From: Astropecten irregularis
Lineage: Eukaryota; Echinodermata; Asteroidea; Paxillosida; Astropectinidae
NCBI GenBank assembly: GCA_963971285.1
Contig: OZ020244.1
Coordinates: 5,766,001-5,830,000 of the forward strand
Length of the DNA: 64,000 nt
Reading direction: 5' to 3'
The notes beneath the pieces were generated by a model. It saw only the letters and a program-made list of their open reading frames with translations, was not told where the DNA came from and made no database searches. Of this stretch, positions 34,301 through 49,414 are shown one piece after another. Within the stretch, counting starts at the first letter, position 1; each line of letters opens with the position of its first letter. The translations under genes were made by a program, and so were the position numbers.

Positions 34301-34826
34301 TGGCGACAGTTATTATTTGTTTTATGTAAAACACCGGACTATGAGGAGAGTTACTATTTGATTTATGTAAAACGCCACAATATGACCACAGTTACTATTT
34401 GATTCATGTAAAACACCACAATATGATGACAGTTACTATTTGATTCATGTAAAACGCCGCAATATGGTGGCAGTTACTATTTGATTCATGTAAAGCACCG
34501 CAATTTGACTACAGTTACTATTTTATTAATTTAAAAACGACGCAATATGATGGCAGTTACTATTTTACTCATGTAACCACCGGAATATGACAACAGTTAC
34601 TATCTGATTCATATAAAACATCAGAATATGATGACAGTTACTGTACTTTTTGATTCATGTAAAACACCACAATATGACGACAGCTACTATTCGATTCATG
34701 TAAAACACCACAATATGACGACAGCTACTATTTGATTCATGTAAAACGCCACAATATGAGGACGTTATTTGGTTAATGGAAACACCGCAATGTGACGACG
34801 TTGCTATATGATTCATGTAAAACACC

Positions 34827-35187
34827 GATGCAAAAGTGTGGGGGAGATCCGAGTGCGGGGTCCAAGTATCCGAGGGATTCTTCGACCTGACTGCCGCAGG
34901 AGGTTCCAGCAGTGGACTTCACCAACGACCCCGCCGTGCCACAAGGCCGAGGCCTTCGCACCGAGTGGCACGGGCCGTTTTGGCCGCAGACTCCGAGAAA
35001 CGGCCACCTCTGAGTAGCGTTGCGGCAGCGAGAGGTACGCTGTGGCAGACGGCCCAGATTTTGGCTGCGTTAACCACGGCCCTTTTTGGCCACATGGCAC
35101 ATGAGTCCGAGAAACTGCCTCGTGTAAGGCGGCAGGGAAAGGTCTGCCATGGCGACCGGCGGAGGACTCTCGCTCCAAGAGGTAGTA
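34827..35187. repeat. GC-rich module, subtype B2
   Basis: Consensus B2, followed by the L flank with attcaaataaatc. Confidence 0.85.
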
Positions 35188-36564
35188 TGGCGACAGTTAT
35201 TATTTGTTTTATGTAAAACACCGGACTATGAGGAGAGTTACTATTTGATTTATGTAAAACGCCACAATATGACCACAGTTAATATTTGATTTAGGTAAAA
35301 CACCGGTATATAAGGAGAGATACTATCTGATTCATGTAAAACGCCGCAATATGAACACCGGAATGTAAGGAGAGTTACTACTTGTATCTCATTCAAATAA
35401 ATCACCAAAATATGACGACAGGTACTATTTTACTCAAGTAAAACACCGGAATATGATGACAGTTACTATTTGTTTTAAGTAAACTTTTGTACTGCAATAT
35501 GAGGAGAGTTACTATTCGATTCATGTAAAACACCACAATATGACGACAGCTACTATTTGATTCTTGTAAAACACCACAATATGACGACATTTACTATTTG
35601 ATTCATGTAAAGCACCGCAATTTGACTACAGTTACTATTTTATTAATTTAAAAACGACGCAATATGATGACAGTTACTATTTTACTCATGTAACCATCGG
35701 AATATGACAACAGTTACTATCTGATTCATATAAAACATCAGAATATGATGACAGTTACTCTACTATTAGATTCATGTAAAGCGCCGCAATATGATGACAG
35801 TTACTATCTGATTCGTGTAAGACACCGCAATATGGTGGCAGTTACTATTTGATTCATGTAAAACGCCACAATATGATGGCAGTTACTATTTGATTCATGT
35901 AAAACGCCGCAATATGGTGGCAGTTACTATTTGATTCATGTAAAGCACCGCAATTTGACTACAGTTACTATTTTATTAATTTAAAAACGACGCAATATGA
36001 TGGCGGTTACTATTTTACTCATGTAAACACCGGAATATGACAACAGTTACTATCTGATTCATATAAAACATCAGAATATGATGACAGTTACTGTACTATT
36101 TGATTCATGTAAAACGCCACAATATGACGACAGCTACTATTGATTCATGTAAAACACCACAATATGACGACAGCTACTATTCGATTCATGTAAAACACCA
36201 CAATATGACGACAGCTACTATTTGATTCATGTAAAACACCGCAATAAAAACGACAGCTACTATTTGATTCATGTAAAACACCACAATATGACGACAGCTA
36301 CTATTCGATTCATGTAAAACACCACAATATGACGACAGCTACTATTTGATTCATGTAAAACACCGCAATAAAAACGACAGCTACTATTTGATTCATGTAA
36401 AACACCACAATATGACGACAGCTACTATTCGATTCATGTAAAACACCACAATATGACGACAGCTACTATTTGATTCATGTAAAACGCCACAATATGAGGA
36501 CGTTATTTGGTTAATGGAAACACCGCAATGTGACGACGTTGCTATATGATTCATGTAAAACACC

Positions 36565-36926
36565 GATGCAAAAGTGTGGGGGAAGATCCGAGTGCGGGGT
36601 CCAAGTATCCGAGGGATTCTTCGACCTGACTGCCGCAGGAGGTTCCAGCAGTGGACTTCACCAACGACCCCGCCGTGCCACAAGGCCGAGGCCTTCGCAC
36701 CGAGTGGCACGGGCCGTTTTGGCCGCAGACTCCGAGAAACGGCCGCCTCTGAGTAGCGTTGCGGCAGCGAGAGGTACGCTGTGGCAGACGGCCCAGATTT
36801 TGGCTGCGTTAACCACGGCCCTTTTTGGCCACATGGCACATGAGTCCGAGAAACTGCCTCGTGTAAGGCGGCAGGGAAAGGTCTGCCATGGCGACCGGCG
36901 GAGGACTCTCGCTCCAAGAGGTAGTA
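36565..36926. repeat. GC-rich module, B1 joined to B2-type flank
   Basis: B1 body (gggggaagatcc, ggccgcctctgag, aggcggcaggg) followed directly by the L flank with attcaaataaatc that elsewhere follows B2. Likely product of unequal exchange. Confidence 0.8.
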
Positions 36927-38354
36927 TGGCGACAGTTATTATTTGTTTTATGTAAAACACCGGACTATGAGGAGAGTTACTATTTGATTTATGTAAAACG
37001 CCACAATATGACCACAGTTAATATTTGATTTAGGTAAAACACCGGTATATAAGGAGAGATACTATCTGATTCATGTAAAACGCCGCAATATGAACACCGG
37101 AATGTAAGGAGAGTTACTACTTGTATCTCATTCAAATAAATCACCAAAATATGACGACAGGTACTATTTTACTCAAGTAAAACACCGGAATATGATGACA
37201 GTTACTATTTGTTTTAAGTAAACTTTTGTACTGCAATATGAGGAGAGTTACTATTCGATTCATGTAAAACACCACAATATGACGACAGCTACTATTTGAT
37301 TCTTGTAAAACACCACAATATGACGACATTTACTATTTGATTCATGTAAAGCACCGCAATTTGACTACAGTTACTATTTTATTAATTTAAAAACGACGCA
37401 ATATGATGACAGTTACTATTTTACTCATGTAACCATCGGAATATGACAACAGTTACTATCTGATTCATATAAAACATCAGAATATGATGACAGTTACTCT
37501 ACTATTAGATTCATGTAAAGCGCCGCAATATGATGACAGTTACTATCTGATTCGTGTAAGACACCGCAATATGATGGCAGTTACTATTTGATTCATGTAA
37601 AACGCCACAATATGATGGCAGTTACTATTTGATTCATGTAAAACGCCGCAATATGGTGGCAGTTACTATTTGATTCATGTAAAGTACCGCAATTTGACTA
37701 CAGTTACTATTTTATTAATTTAAAAACGACGCAATATGATGGCAGTTACTATTTTACTCATGTAACCACCGGAATATGACAACAGTTACTATCTGATTCA
37801 TATAAAACATCAGAATATGATGACAGTTACTGTACTAGTTCATGTAAAGCGGCCAATATGATGACAGTTACTATTTTATTCATGGAAAACCCCGGAATAT
37901 GACAACAGTTACTATCTGATTCATATAAAACACCAGAATATGATGACAGTTACTGTACTATTTGATTCATGTAAAACGCCGCAATATGGTGGCAGTTACT
38001 ATTTGATTCATGTAAAGCACCGCAATTTGACTACAGTTACTATTTTATTAATTTAAAAACGACGCAATATGATGGCAGTTACTATTTTACTCATGTAACC
38101 ACCGGAATATGACAACAGTTACTATCTGATTCATATAAAACATCAGAATATGATGACAGTTACTGTACTAGTTCATGTAAAGCGGCCAATATGATGACAG
38201 TTACTATTTTATTCATGGAAAACCCCGGAATATGACAACAGTTACTATCTGATTCATATAAAACACCAGAATATGATGACAGTTACTGTACTATTTGATT
38301 CATGTAAAACGCCACAATATGATGGCAGTTACTATTTGATTCATGGAAAACACT

Positions 38355-39523
38355 GATGCAAAAAGGGGGAAAAATCCGAGTGCGGGGTCCGAGGGTTTCT
38401 TACACCCGACGGTCGCAGAGGGGTCAAGCAGTGGGGTCAAGGACCCGCCGTGCCGCACGACCGAGGCCTTCGCAGCGAATTTTTTTTTAAATCTTTAAGT
38501 GTACGCCGTAACTTGAACATTTCCAATTAGGAATTTTAACAGGTATAAAAAACACTCACACATAGAATCACGGAGACAGGCTTAATATTAAACTGTTCCT
38601 CCTGACATTTCAAACGAGAAATAAAAAGATGCAAAAGTTAAGCAGACCGTCAGGTGTTCAGGGGCACGCGATTTACCGGGATACTTTCAACCAGCTTACC
38701 GGCTCCCATATAGTACCCATAGGCTTACTGGCAAGCCGACTACTGCATATCCTCCCCACCATTGAGACCTTAGCCTGACATGCAAAGCTCTGAAGGACTA
38801 AGAGGGAGAAACAAGGCGGCCCCTGGACCATCGCGGTGCCAGGGTCCGCACATGCCATGTTCCATTCATTATCAGAGAGTCAGGATCGGAGAATCGAACC
38901 CAGGCTGCCGGAAGTCTGAGCGGTGGTACCATCGCTTATCCCACCGAGCCAGAAGCGTTGGTGACAACCCGGCAGTTTCTAAAACTATTTATACCAGACA
39001 ATTGACAGGAGAAAAACATTAAACAAAATTACTGAGAGCACATCGGGGCTCGAACCCGGGCCAAGTAATTCAAAGTCCCTTCCCCTAACCACTCGGCCAC
39101 ATCACATGTATTGACGGTGTCATGGAATGTAGCAATGAAGTGATTGTCGATACCCTATTGGCTTAAAATCACTCGAGCGTGTTATGAACAGTCTCCGTAG
39201 TCATGTATAACCCGCTATGGAATCACCTAATCCAAGTCCTAATCCAAGACTTTGTAGCAACATTTTCAAAACTTTAGGGCAAAGTGCTTGCCACCTGGTC
39301 TTGCCAGAGGTCGCGGAGACGTCTCTCCTTGGTGAGAGCGTAAGCCATTTTATGTTGGAGACGTCTCCGCCATTGGCGGAGACACTTCCCCGACACTCAT
39401 TACATTCACCAATATTGAACAGACACTTCTTATACAAGTATTTTCTAAGCCCTGTGTGGGATGTCTTTAAAAACAATGGATGCCGAACCCGGTAACCAGA
39501 GTTTAGACTTTCACATAGAAACT
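38355..39523 (-). repeat. S module copy 5
   Basis: Duplicate of copy 4 at 8,601 bp. Heads lie at about 38890-38951 and 39046-39099. Confidence 0.7.
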
Positions 39524-39657
39524 GATCCATGTAAAACACCGAAAGATGAAGGCAGTTACTATTTGATTCATGTAAAACGCCACAACATGAGGACGTTATT
39601 TGGTTAATGGAAACATCGCAATGTGACGACGTTGCTATATGATTCATGTAAAACACC

Positions 39658-40013
39658 GATGCAAAAGTGTGGGGGAAGATCCGAGTGCGGGGATCCAAGT
39701 TTCCGAGGGATTCTTCGACCCGACAGCCACAGGAGGTTCCAGCAGTGGGCTTCACCAAGGACCCCGCCGTGCCGCAAGGCCGAGGCCTTCGCACCGAGTG
39801 GCACGGGCCGTTTTGGCCGCAGACTCCGAGAAACGGCCACCTCCGAGTAGCGTTCCGGCAGCGAGAGGTACGCTGTGGCAGACGGCCCAGATTTTGGCTG
39901 CATTAACCACGGCCCTTTTTGGCCACAAGAGTCCGAGAAACTGCCTCGTGTAAGGCGGCAGGGAAAGGTCTGCCATGGCGACCGGCGGAGGACTCTCGCT
40001 CCAAGAGGTAGTA
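39658..40013. repeat. GC-rich module, subtype A2 (copy 5)
   Basis: As the module at 31057, within the 8,601-bp duplication. Confidence 0.85.
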
Positions 40014-41074
40014 TGGCGACAGTTATTATTTGTTTTATGTAAAACACCGGACTATGAGGAGAGTTACTATTTGATTTATGTAAAACGCCACAATATGACC
40101 ACAGTTACTATTTGATTCATGTAAAACACCACAATATGACGACAGCTACTATTTGATTCATGCAAAACACCACAATATGACGACAGCTACTATTCGATTC
40201 ATGTAAAACACCACAATATGACGACAGCTACTATTTGATTCATGTAAAACACCGCAATAAAAACGACAGCTACTATCTGATTCATGTAAAACACCAGAAT
40301 ATGACGACAGCTACTATTCGATTCATGTAAAACACCACAATATGATGGCAGTTACTATCTGATTCGTGTAAGACACCGCAATAATGATGGCAGTAACTAT
40401 TTGATTCATGTAAAACGCCACAATATGATGACAGTTTCTATTTGATTCATGTAAAACGCCGCAATATGGTGGCAGTTACTATTTGATTCATGTAAAGCAC
40501 CGCAATTTGACTACAGTTACTATTTTATTAATTTAAAAACGACGCAATATGATGGCGGTTACTATTTTACTCATGTAAACACCGGAATATGACAACAGTT
40601 ACTATCTGATTCATATAAAACATCAGAATATGATGACAGTTACTGTACTATTTGATTCATGTAAAACGCCACAATATGACGACAGCTACTATTGATTCAT
40701 GTAAAACACCACAATATGACGACAGCTACTATTCGATTCATGTAAAACACCACAATATGACGACAGCTACTATTTGATTCATGTAAAACACCACAATATG
40801 ACGACAGCTACTATTCGATTCATGTAAAACACCACAATATGACGACAGCTACTATTTGATTCATGTAAAACACCGCAATAAAAACGACAGCTACTATTTG
40901 ATTCATGTAAAACACCACAATATGACGACAGCTACTATTCGATTCATGTAAAACACCACAATATGACGACAGCTACTATTTGATTCATGTAAAACGCCAC
41001 AATATGAGGACGTTATTTGGTTAATGGAAACACCGCAATGTGACGACGTTGCTATATGATTCATGTAAAACACC

Positions 41075-41436
41075 GATGCAAAAGTGTGGGGGAAGATCCG
41101 AGTGCGGGGTCCAAGTATCCGAGGGATTCTTCGACCTGACTGCCGCAGGAGGTTCCAGCAGTGGACTTCACCAACGACCCCGCCGTGCCACAAGGCCGAG
41201 GCCTTCGCACCGAGTGGCACGGGCCGTTTTGGCCGCAGACTCCGAGAAACGGCCGCCTCTGAGTAGCGTTGCGGCAGCGAGAGGTACGCTGTGGCAGACG
41301 GCCCAGATTTTGGCTGCGTTAACCACGGCCCTTTTTGGCCACATGGCACATGAGTCCGAGAAACTGCCTCGTGTAAGGCGGCAGGGAAAGGTCTGCCATG
41401 GCGACCGGCGGAGGACTCTCGCTCCAAGAGGTAGTA
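41075..41436. repeat. GC-rich module, subtype B1 (non-V)
   Basis: aggcggcaggg; paired with B2 at 41963; spacer has gtactatttg. Confidence 0.85.
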
Positions 41437-41962
41437 TGGCGACAGTTATTATTTGTTTTATGTAAAACACCGGACTATGAGGAGAGTTACTATTTGATTT
41501 ATGTAAAACGCCACAATATGACCACAGTTACTATTTGATTCATGTAAAACACCACAATATGATGACAGTTACTATTTGATTCATGTAAAACGCCGCAATA
41601 TGGTGGCAGTTACTATTTGATTCATGTAAAGCACCGCAATTTGACTACAGTTACTATTTTATTAATTTAAAAACGACGCAATATGATGGCAGTTACTATT
41701 TTACTCATGTAACCACCGGAATATGACAACAGTTACTATCTGATTCATATAAAACATCAGAATATGATGACAGTTACTGTACTATTTGATTCATGTAAAA
41801 CACCACAATATGACGACAGCTACTATTCGATTCATGTAAAACACCACAATATGACGACAGCTACTATTTGATTCATGTAAAACGCCACAATATGAGGACG
41901 TTATTTGGTTAATGGAAACACCGCAATGTGACGACGTTGCTATATGATTCATGTAAAACACC

Positions 41963-42323
41963 GATGCAAAAGTGTGGGGGAGATCCGAGTGCGGGGTCCA
42001 AGTATCCGAGGGATTCTTCGACCTGACTGCCGCAGGAGGTTCCAGCAGTGGACTTCACCAACGACCCCGCCGTGCCACAAGGCCGAGGCCTTCGCACCGA
42101 GTGGCACGGGCCGTTTTGGCCGCAGACTCCGAGAAACGGCCACCTCTGAGTAGCGTTGCGGCAGCGAGAGGTACGCTGTGGCAGACGGCCCAGATTTTGG
42201 CTGCGTTAACCACGGCCCTTTTTGGCCACATGGCACATGAGTCCGAGAAACTGCCTCGTGTAAGGCGGCAGGGAAAGGTCTGCCATGGCGACCGGCGGAT
42301 GACTCTCGCTCCAAGAGGTAGTA
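41963..42323. repeat. GC-rich module, subtype B2
   Basis: Private ggcggatgactc; L flank has attcatataaatc. Confidence 0.85.
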
Positions 42324-43658
42324 TGGCGACAGTTATTATTTGTTTTATGTAAAACACCGGACTATGAGGAGAGTTACTATTTGATTTATGTAAAACGCCA
42401 CAATATGACCACAGTTAATATTTGATTTAGGTAAAACACCGGTATATAAGGAGAGATACTATCTGATTCATGTAAAACGCCGCAATATGAACACCGGAAT
42501 GTAAGGAGAGTTACTACTTGTATCTCATTCATATAAATCACCAAAATATGACGACAGGTACTATTTTACTCAAGTAAAACACCGGAATATGATGACAGTT
42601 ACTATTTGTTTTAAGTAAACTTTTGTACTGCAATATGAGGAGAGTTACTATTCGATTCATGTAAAACACCACAATATGACGACAGCTACTATTTGATTCT
42701 TGTAAAACACCACAATATGACGACATTTACTATTTGATTCATGTAAAGCACCGCAATTTGACTACAGTTACTATTTTATTAATTTAAAAACGACGCAATA
42801 TGATGACAGTTACTATTTTACTCATGTAACCATCGGAATATGACAACAGTTACTATCTGATTCATATAAAACATCAGAATATGATGACAGTTACTCTACT
42901 ATTAGATTCATGTAAAGCGCCGCAATATGATGACAGTTACTATCTGATTCGTGTAAGACACCGCAATATGATGGCAGTTACTATTTGATTCATGTAAAAC
43001 GCCACAATATGATGGCAGTTACTATTTGATTCATGTAAAACGCCGCAATATGGTGGCAGTTACTATTTGATTCATGTAAAGCACCGCAATTTGACTACAG
43101 TTACTATTTTATTAATTTAAAAACGAGGCAATATGATGGCAGTTACTATTTTACTCATGTAACCACCGGAATATGACAACAGTTACTATCTGATTCATAT
43201 AAAACATCAGAATATGATGACAGTTACTGTACTATTTGATTCATGTAAAACGCCACAATATGACGACAGCTACTATTGATTCATGTAAAACACCACAATA
43301 TGACGACAGCTACTATTCGATTCATGTAAAACACCACAATATGACGACAGCTACTATTTGATTCATGTAAAACACCACAATATGACGACAGCTACTATTC
43401 GATTCATGTAAAACACCACAATATGACGACAGCTACTATTTGATTCATGTAAAACACCGCAATAAAAACGACAGCTACTATTTGATTCATGTAAAACACC
43501 ACAATATGACGACAGCTACTATTCGATTCATGTAAAACACCACAATATGACGACAGCTACTATTTGATTCATGTAAAACGCCACAATATGAGGACGTTAT
43601 TTGGTTAATGGAAACACCGCAATGTGACGACGTTGCTATATGATTCATGTAAAACACC

Positions 43659-44020
43659 GATGCAAAAGTGTGGGGGAAGATCCGAGTGCGGGGTCCAAGT
43701 ATCCGAGGGATTCTTCGACCTGACTGCCGCAGGAGGTTCCAGCAGTGGACTTCACCAACGACCCCGCCGTGCCACAAGGCCGAGGCCTTCGCACCGAGTG
43801 GCACGGGCCGTTTTGGCCGCAGACTCCGAGAAACGGCCGCCTCTGAGTAGCGTTGCGGCAGCGAGAGGTACGCTGTGGCAGACGGCCAAGATTTTGGCTG
43901 CGTTAACCACGGCCCTTTTTGGCCACATGGCACATGAGTCCGAGAAACTGCCTCGTGTAAGGCGGCAGGGAAAGGTCTGCCATGGCGACCGGCGGAGGAC
44001 TCTCGCTCCAAGAGGTAGTA
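43659..44020. repeat. GC-rich module, subtype B1 (non-V)
   Basis: Private acggccaagatttt; preceded by aaacgaggcaatatg, which recurs near 45713. Confidence 0.85.
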
Positions 44021-44546
44021 TGGCGACAGTTATTATTTGTTTTATGTAAAACACCGGACTATGAGGAGAGTTACTATTTGATTTATGTAAAACGCCACAA
44101 TATGACCACAGTTACTATTTGATTCATGTAAAACACCACAATATGATGACAGTTACTATTTGATTCATGTAAAACGCCGCAATATGGTGGCAGTTACTAT
44201 TTGATTCATGTAAAGCACCGCAATTTGACTACAGTTACTATTTTATTAATTTAAAAACGACGCAATATGATGGCAGTTACTATTTTACTCATGTAACCAC
44301 CGGAATATGACAACAGTTACTATCTGATTCATATAAAACATCAGAATATGATGACAGTTACTGTACTATTTGATTCATGTAAAACACCACAATATGACGA
44401 CAGCTACTATTCGATTCATGTAAAACACCACAATATGACGACAGCTACTATTTGATTCATGTAAAACGCCACAATATGAGGACGTTATTTGGTTAATGGA
44501 AACACCGCAATGTGACGACGTTGCTATATGATTCATGTAAAACACC

Positions 44547-44907
44547 GATGCAAAAGTGTGGGGGAGATCCGAGTGCGGGGTCCAAGTATCCGAGGGATTC
44601 TTCGACCTGACTGCCGCAGGAGGTTCCAGCAGTGGACTTCACCAACGACCCCGCCGTGCCACAAGGCCGAGGCCTTCGCACCGAGTGGCACGGGCCGTTT
44701 TGGCCGCAGACTCCGAGAAACGGCCACCTCTGAGTAGCGTTGCGGCAGCGAGAGGTACGCTGTGGCAGACGGCCCAGATTTTGGCTGCGTTAACCACGGC
44801 CCTTTTTGGCCACATGGCACATGAGTCCGAGAAACTGCCTCGTGTAAGGCGGCAGGGAAAGGTCTGCCATGGCGACCGGCGGAGGACTCTCGCTCCAAGA
44901 GGTAGTA
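44547..44907. repeat. GC-rich module, subtype B2
   Basis: Followed by ttactatatttgattt, a 2-bp expansion seen only here. Confidence 0.85.
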
Positions 44908-46331
44908 TGGCGACAGTTATTATTTGTTTTATGTAAAACACCGGACTATGAGGAGAGTTACTATATTTGATTTATGTAAAACGCCACAATATGACCACAG
45001 TTAATATTTGATTTAGGTAAAACACCGGTATATAAGGAGAGATACTATCTGATTCATGTAAAACGCCGCAATATGAACACCGGAATGTAAGGAGAGTTAC
45101 TACTTGTATCTCATTCATATAAATCACCAAAATATGACGACAGGTACTATTTTACTCAAGTAAAACACCGGAATATGATGACAGTTACTATTTGTTTTAA
45201 GTAAACTTTTGTACTGCAATATGAGGAGAGTTACTATTCGATTCATGTAAAACACCACAATATGACGACAGCTACTATTTGATTCTTGTAAAACACCACA
45301 ATATGACGACATTTACTATTTGATTCATGTAAAGCACCGCAATTTGACTACAGTTACTATTTTATTAATTTAAAAACGACGCAATATGATGACAGTTACT
45401 ATTTTACTCATGTAACCATCGGAATATGACAACAGTTACTATCTGATTCATATAAAACATCAGAATATGATGACAGTTACTCTACTATTAGATTCATGTA
45501 AAGCGCCGCAATATGATGACAGTTACTATCTGATTCGTGTAAGACACCGCAATATGATGGCAGTTACTATTTCATTCATGTAAAACGCCACAATATGATG
45601 GCAGTTACTATTTGATTCATGTAAAACGCCGCAATATGGTGGCAGTTACTATTTGATTCATGTAAAGCACCGCAATTTGACTACAGTTACTATTTTATTA
45701 ATTTAAAAACGAGGCAATATGATGGCAGTTACTATTTTACTCATGTAACCACCGGAATATGACAACAGTTACTATCTGATTCATATAAAACATCAGAATA
45801 TGATGACAGTTACTGTACTAGTTCATGTAAAGCGGCCAATATGATGACAGTTACTATTTTATTCATGGAAAACCCCGGAATATGACAACAGTTACTATCT
45901 GATTCATATAAAACACCAGAATATGATGACAGTTACTGTACTATTTGATTCATGTAAAACGCCGCAATATGGTGGCAGTTACTATTTGATTCATGTAAAG
46001 CACCGCAATTTGACTACAGTTACTATTTTATTAATTTAAAAACGACGCAATATGATGGCAGTTACTATTTTACTCATGTAACCACCGGAATATGACAACA
46101 GTTACTATCTGATTCATATAAAACATCAGAATATGATGACAGTTACTGTACTATTTGATTCATGTAAAACACCACAATATGACGACAGCTACTATTCGAT
46201 TCATGTAAAACACCACAATATGACGACAGCTACTATTTGATTCATGTAAAACGCCACAATATGAGGACGTTATTTGGTTAATGGAAACACCGCAATGTGA
46301 CGACGTTGCTATATGATTCATGTAAAACACC

Positions 46332-46693
46332 GATGCAAAAGTGTGGGGGAAGATCCGAGTGCGGGGTCCAAGTATCCGAGGGATTCTTCGAACTGACTGC
46401 CGCAGGAGGTTCCAGCAGTGGACTTCACCAACGACCCCGCCGTGCCACAAGGCCGAGGCCTTCGCACCGAGTGGCACGGGCCGTTTTGGCCGCAGACTCC
46501 GAGAAACGGCCGCCTCTGAGTAGCGTTGCGGCAGCGAGAGGTACGCTGTGGCAGACGGCCCAGATTTTGGCTGCGTTAACCACGGCCCTTTTTGGCCACA
46601 TGGCACATGAGTCCGAGAAACTGCCTCGTGTAAGGCGGCAGGGAAAGGTCTGCCATGGCGACCGGCGGAGGACTCTCGCTCCAAGAGGTAGTA
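46332..46693. repeat. GC-rich module, B1 joined to B2-type flank
   Basis: B1 body with private ttcgaactgactg, followed by the L flank with attcatataaatc. A second independent recombinant like the one at 36565. Confidence 0.8.
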
Positions 46694-48526
46694 TGGCGAC
46701 AGTTATTATTTGTTTTATGTAAAACACCGGACTATGAGGAGAGTTACTATTTGATTTATGTAAAACGCCACAATATGACCACAGTTAATATTTGATTTAG
46801 GTAAAACACCGGTATATAAGGAGAGATACTATCTGATTCATGTAAAACGCCGCAATATGAACACCGGAATGTAAGGAGAGTTACTACTTGTATCTCATTC
46901 ATATAAATCACCAAAATATGACGACAGGTACTATTTTACTCAAGTAAAACACCGGAATATGATGACAGTTACTATTTGTTTTAAGTAAACTTTTGTACTG
47001 CAATATGAGGAGAGTTACTATTTGATTCATGTAAAACACCACAATATGACGACAGCTACTATTTGATTCTTGTAAAACACCACAATATGACGACAGTTAC
47101 TATTTGATTCATGTAAAGCACCGCAATTTGACTGCAGTTACTATTTTATTAATTTAAAAACGACGCAATATGATGACAGTTACTATTTTACTCATGTAAC
47201 CATCGGAATATGACAACAGTTACTATCTGATTCATATAAAACATCAGAATATGATGACAGTTACTCTACTATTAGATTCATGTAAAGCGCCGCAATATGA
47301 TGACAGTTACTATCTGATTCGTGTAAGACACCGCAATATGATGGCAGTTACTATTTGATTCATGTAAAACGCCACAATATGATGGCAGTTACTATTTGAT
47401 TCATGTAAAACGCCGCAATATGGTGGCAGTTACTATTTGATTGATGTAAAGCACCGCAATTTGACTACAGTTACTATTTTATTAATTTAAAAACGACGCA
47501 ATATGATGGCAGTTACTATTTTACTCATGTAACCACCGGAATATGACAACAGTTACTATCTGATTCATATAAAACATCAGAATATGATGACAGTTACTGT
47601 ACTAGTTCATGTAAAGCGGCCAATATGATGACAGTTACTATTTTATTCATGGAAAACCCCGGAATATGACAACAGTTACTATCTGATTCATATAAAACAT
47701 CAGAATATGATGACAGTTACTCTACTATTAGATTCATGTAAAGCGCCGCAATATGATGACAGTTACTATCTGATTCGTGTAAGACACCGCAATATGGTGG
47801 CAGTTACTATTTGATTCATGTAAAACGCCACAATATGATGGCAGTTACTATTTGATTCATGTAAAACGCCGCAATATGGTGGCAGTTACTATTTGATTCA
47901 TGTAAAGCACCGCAATTTGACTACAGTTACTATTTTATTAATTTAAAAACGACGCAATATGATGGCGGTTACTATTTTACTCATGTAAACACCGGAATAT
48001 GACAACAGTTACTATCTGATTCATATAAAACATCAGAATATGATGACAGTTACTGTACTATTTGATTCATGTAAAACGCCACAATATGACGACAGCTACT
48101 ATTGATTCATGTAAAACACCACAATATGACGACAGCTACTATTCGATTCATGTAAAACACCACAATATGACGACAGCTACTATTTGATTCATGTAAAACA
48201 CCGCAATAAAAACGACAGCTACTATTTGATTCATGTAAAACACCACAATATGACGACAGCTACTATTCGATTCATGTAAAACACCACAATATGACGACAG
48301 CTACTATTTGATTCATGTAAAACACCGCAATAAAAACGACAGCTACTATTTGATTCATGTAAAACACCACAATATGACGACAGCTACTATTCGATTCATG
48401 TAAAACACCACAATATGACGACAGCTACTATTTGATTCATGTAAAACGCCACAATATGAGGACGTTATTTGGTTAATGGAAACACCGCAATGTGACGACG
48501 TTGCTATATGATTCATGTAAAACACC

Positions 48527-48888
48527 GATGCAAAAGTGTGGGGGAAGATCCGAGTGCGGGGTCCAAGTATCCGAGGGATTCTTCGACCTGACTGCCGCAG
48601 GAGGTTCCAGCAGTGGACTTCACCAACGACCCCGCCGTGCCACAAGGCCGAGGCCTTCGCACCGAGTGGCACGGGCCGTTTTGGCCGCAGACTCCGAGAA
48701 ACGGCCGCCTCTGAGTAGCGTTGCGGCAGCGAGAGGTACGCTGTGGCAGACGGCCCAGATTTTGGCTGCGTTAACCACGGCCCTTTTTGGCCACATGGCA
48801 CATGAGTCCGAGAAACTGCCTCGTGTAAGGCGACAGGGAAAGGTCTGCCATGGCGACCGGCGGAGGACTCTCGCTCCAAGAGGTAGTA
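48527..48888. repeat. GC-rich module, subtype B1 (V haplotype)
   Basis: aggcgacaggg present; paired with B2 at 49415. Confidence 0.85.
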
Positions 48889-49414
48889 TGGCGACAGTTA
48901 TTATTTGTTTTATGTAAAACACCGGACTATGAGGAGAGTTACTATTTGATTTATGTAAAACGCCACAATATGACCACAGTTACTATTTGATTCATGTAAA
49001 ACACCACAATATGATGACAGTTACTATTTGATTCATGTAAAACGCCGCAATATGGTGGCAGTTACTATTTGATTCATGTAAAGCACCGCAATTTGACTAC
49101 AGTTACTATTTTATTAATTTAAAAACGACGCAATATGATGGCAGTTACTATTTTACTCATGTAACCACCGGAATATGACAACAGTTACTATCTGATTCAT
49201 ATAAAACATCAGAATATGATGACAGTTACTGTACTTTTTGATTCATGTAAAACACCACAATATGACGACAGCTACTATTCGATTCATGTAAAACACCACA
49301 ATATGACGACAGCTACTATTTGATTCATGTAAAACGCCACAATATGAGGACGTTATTTGGTTAATGGAAACACCGCAATGTGACGACGTTGCTATATGAT
49401 TCATGTAAAACACC

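Larger units (their letters stand above)
31413..38354. repeat. Satellite block between S copies 4 and 5
   Basis: Contains B1 modules at 32474 and 33939, B2 at 34827 and a recombinant B1 at 36565. The final part (about 37,700 onward) is 333-bp units. Two stretches rich in cgcaataaaaacgacagc monomers precede the B1 modules. No gene. Confidence 0.88.
28326..41556. repeat. Segmental duplication, offset 8,601 bp
   Basis: About 28,3xx-32,955 recurs at about 36,9xx-41,556, including S copies 4/5, A2 modules and B1 modules 32474/41075. On the left the homology enters a GC-rich module whose subtype differs between copies (B2 versus B1). On the right it ends where gacgacagc versus gatgacagt monomers part. 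Confidence 0.82.
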
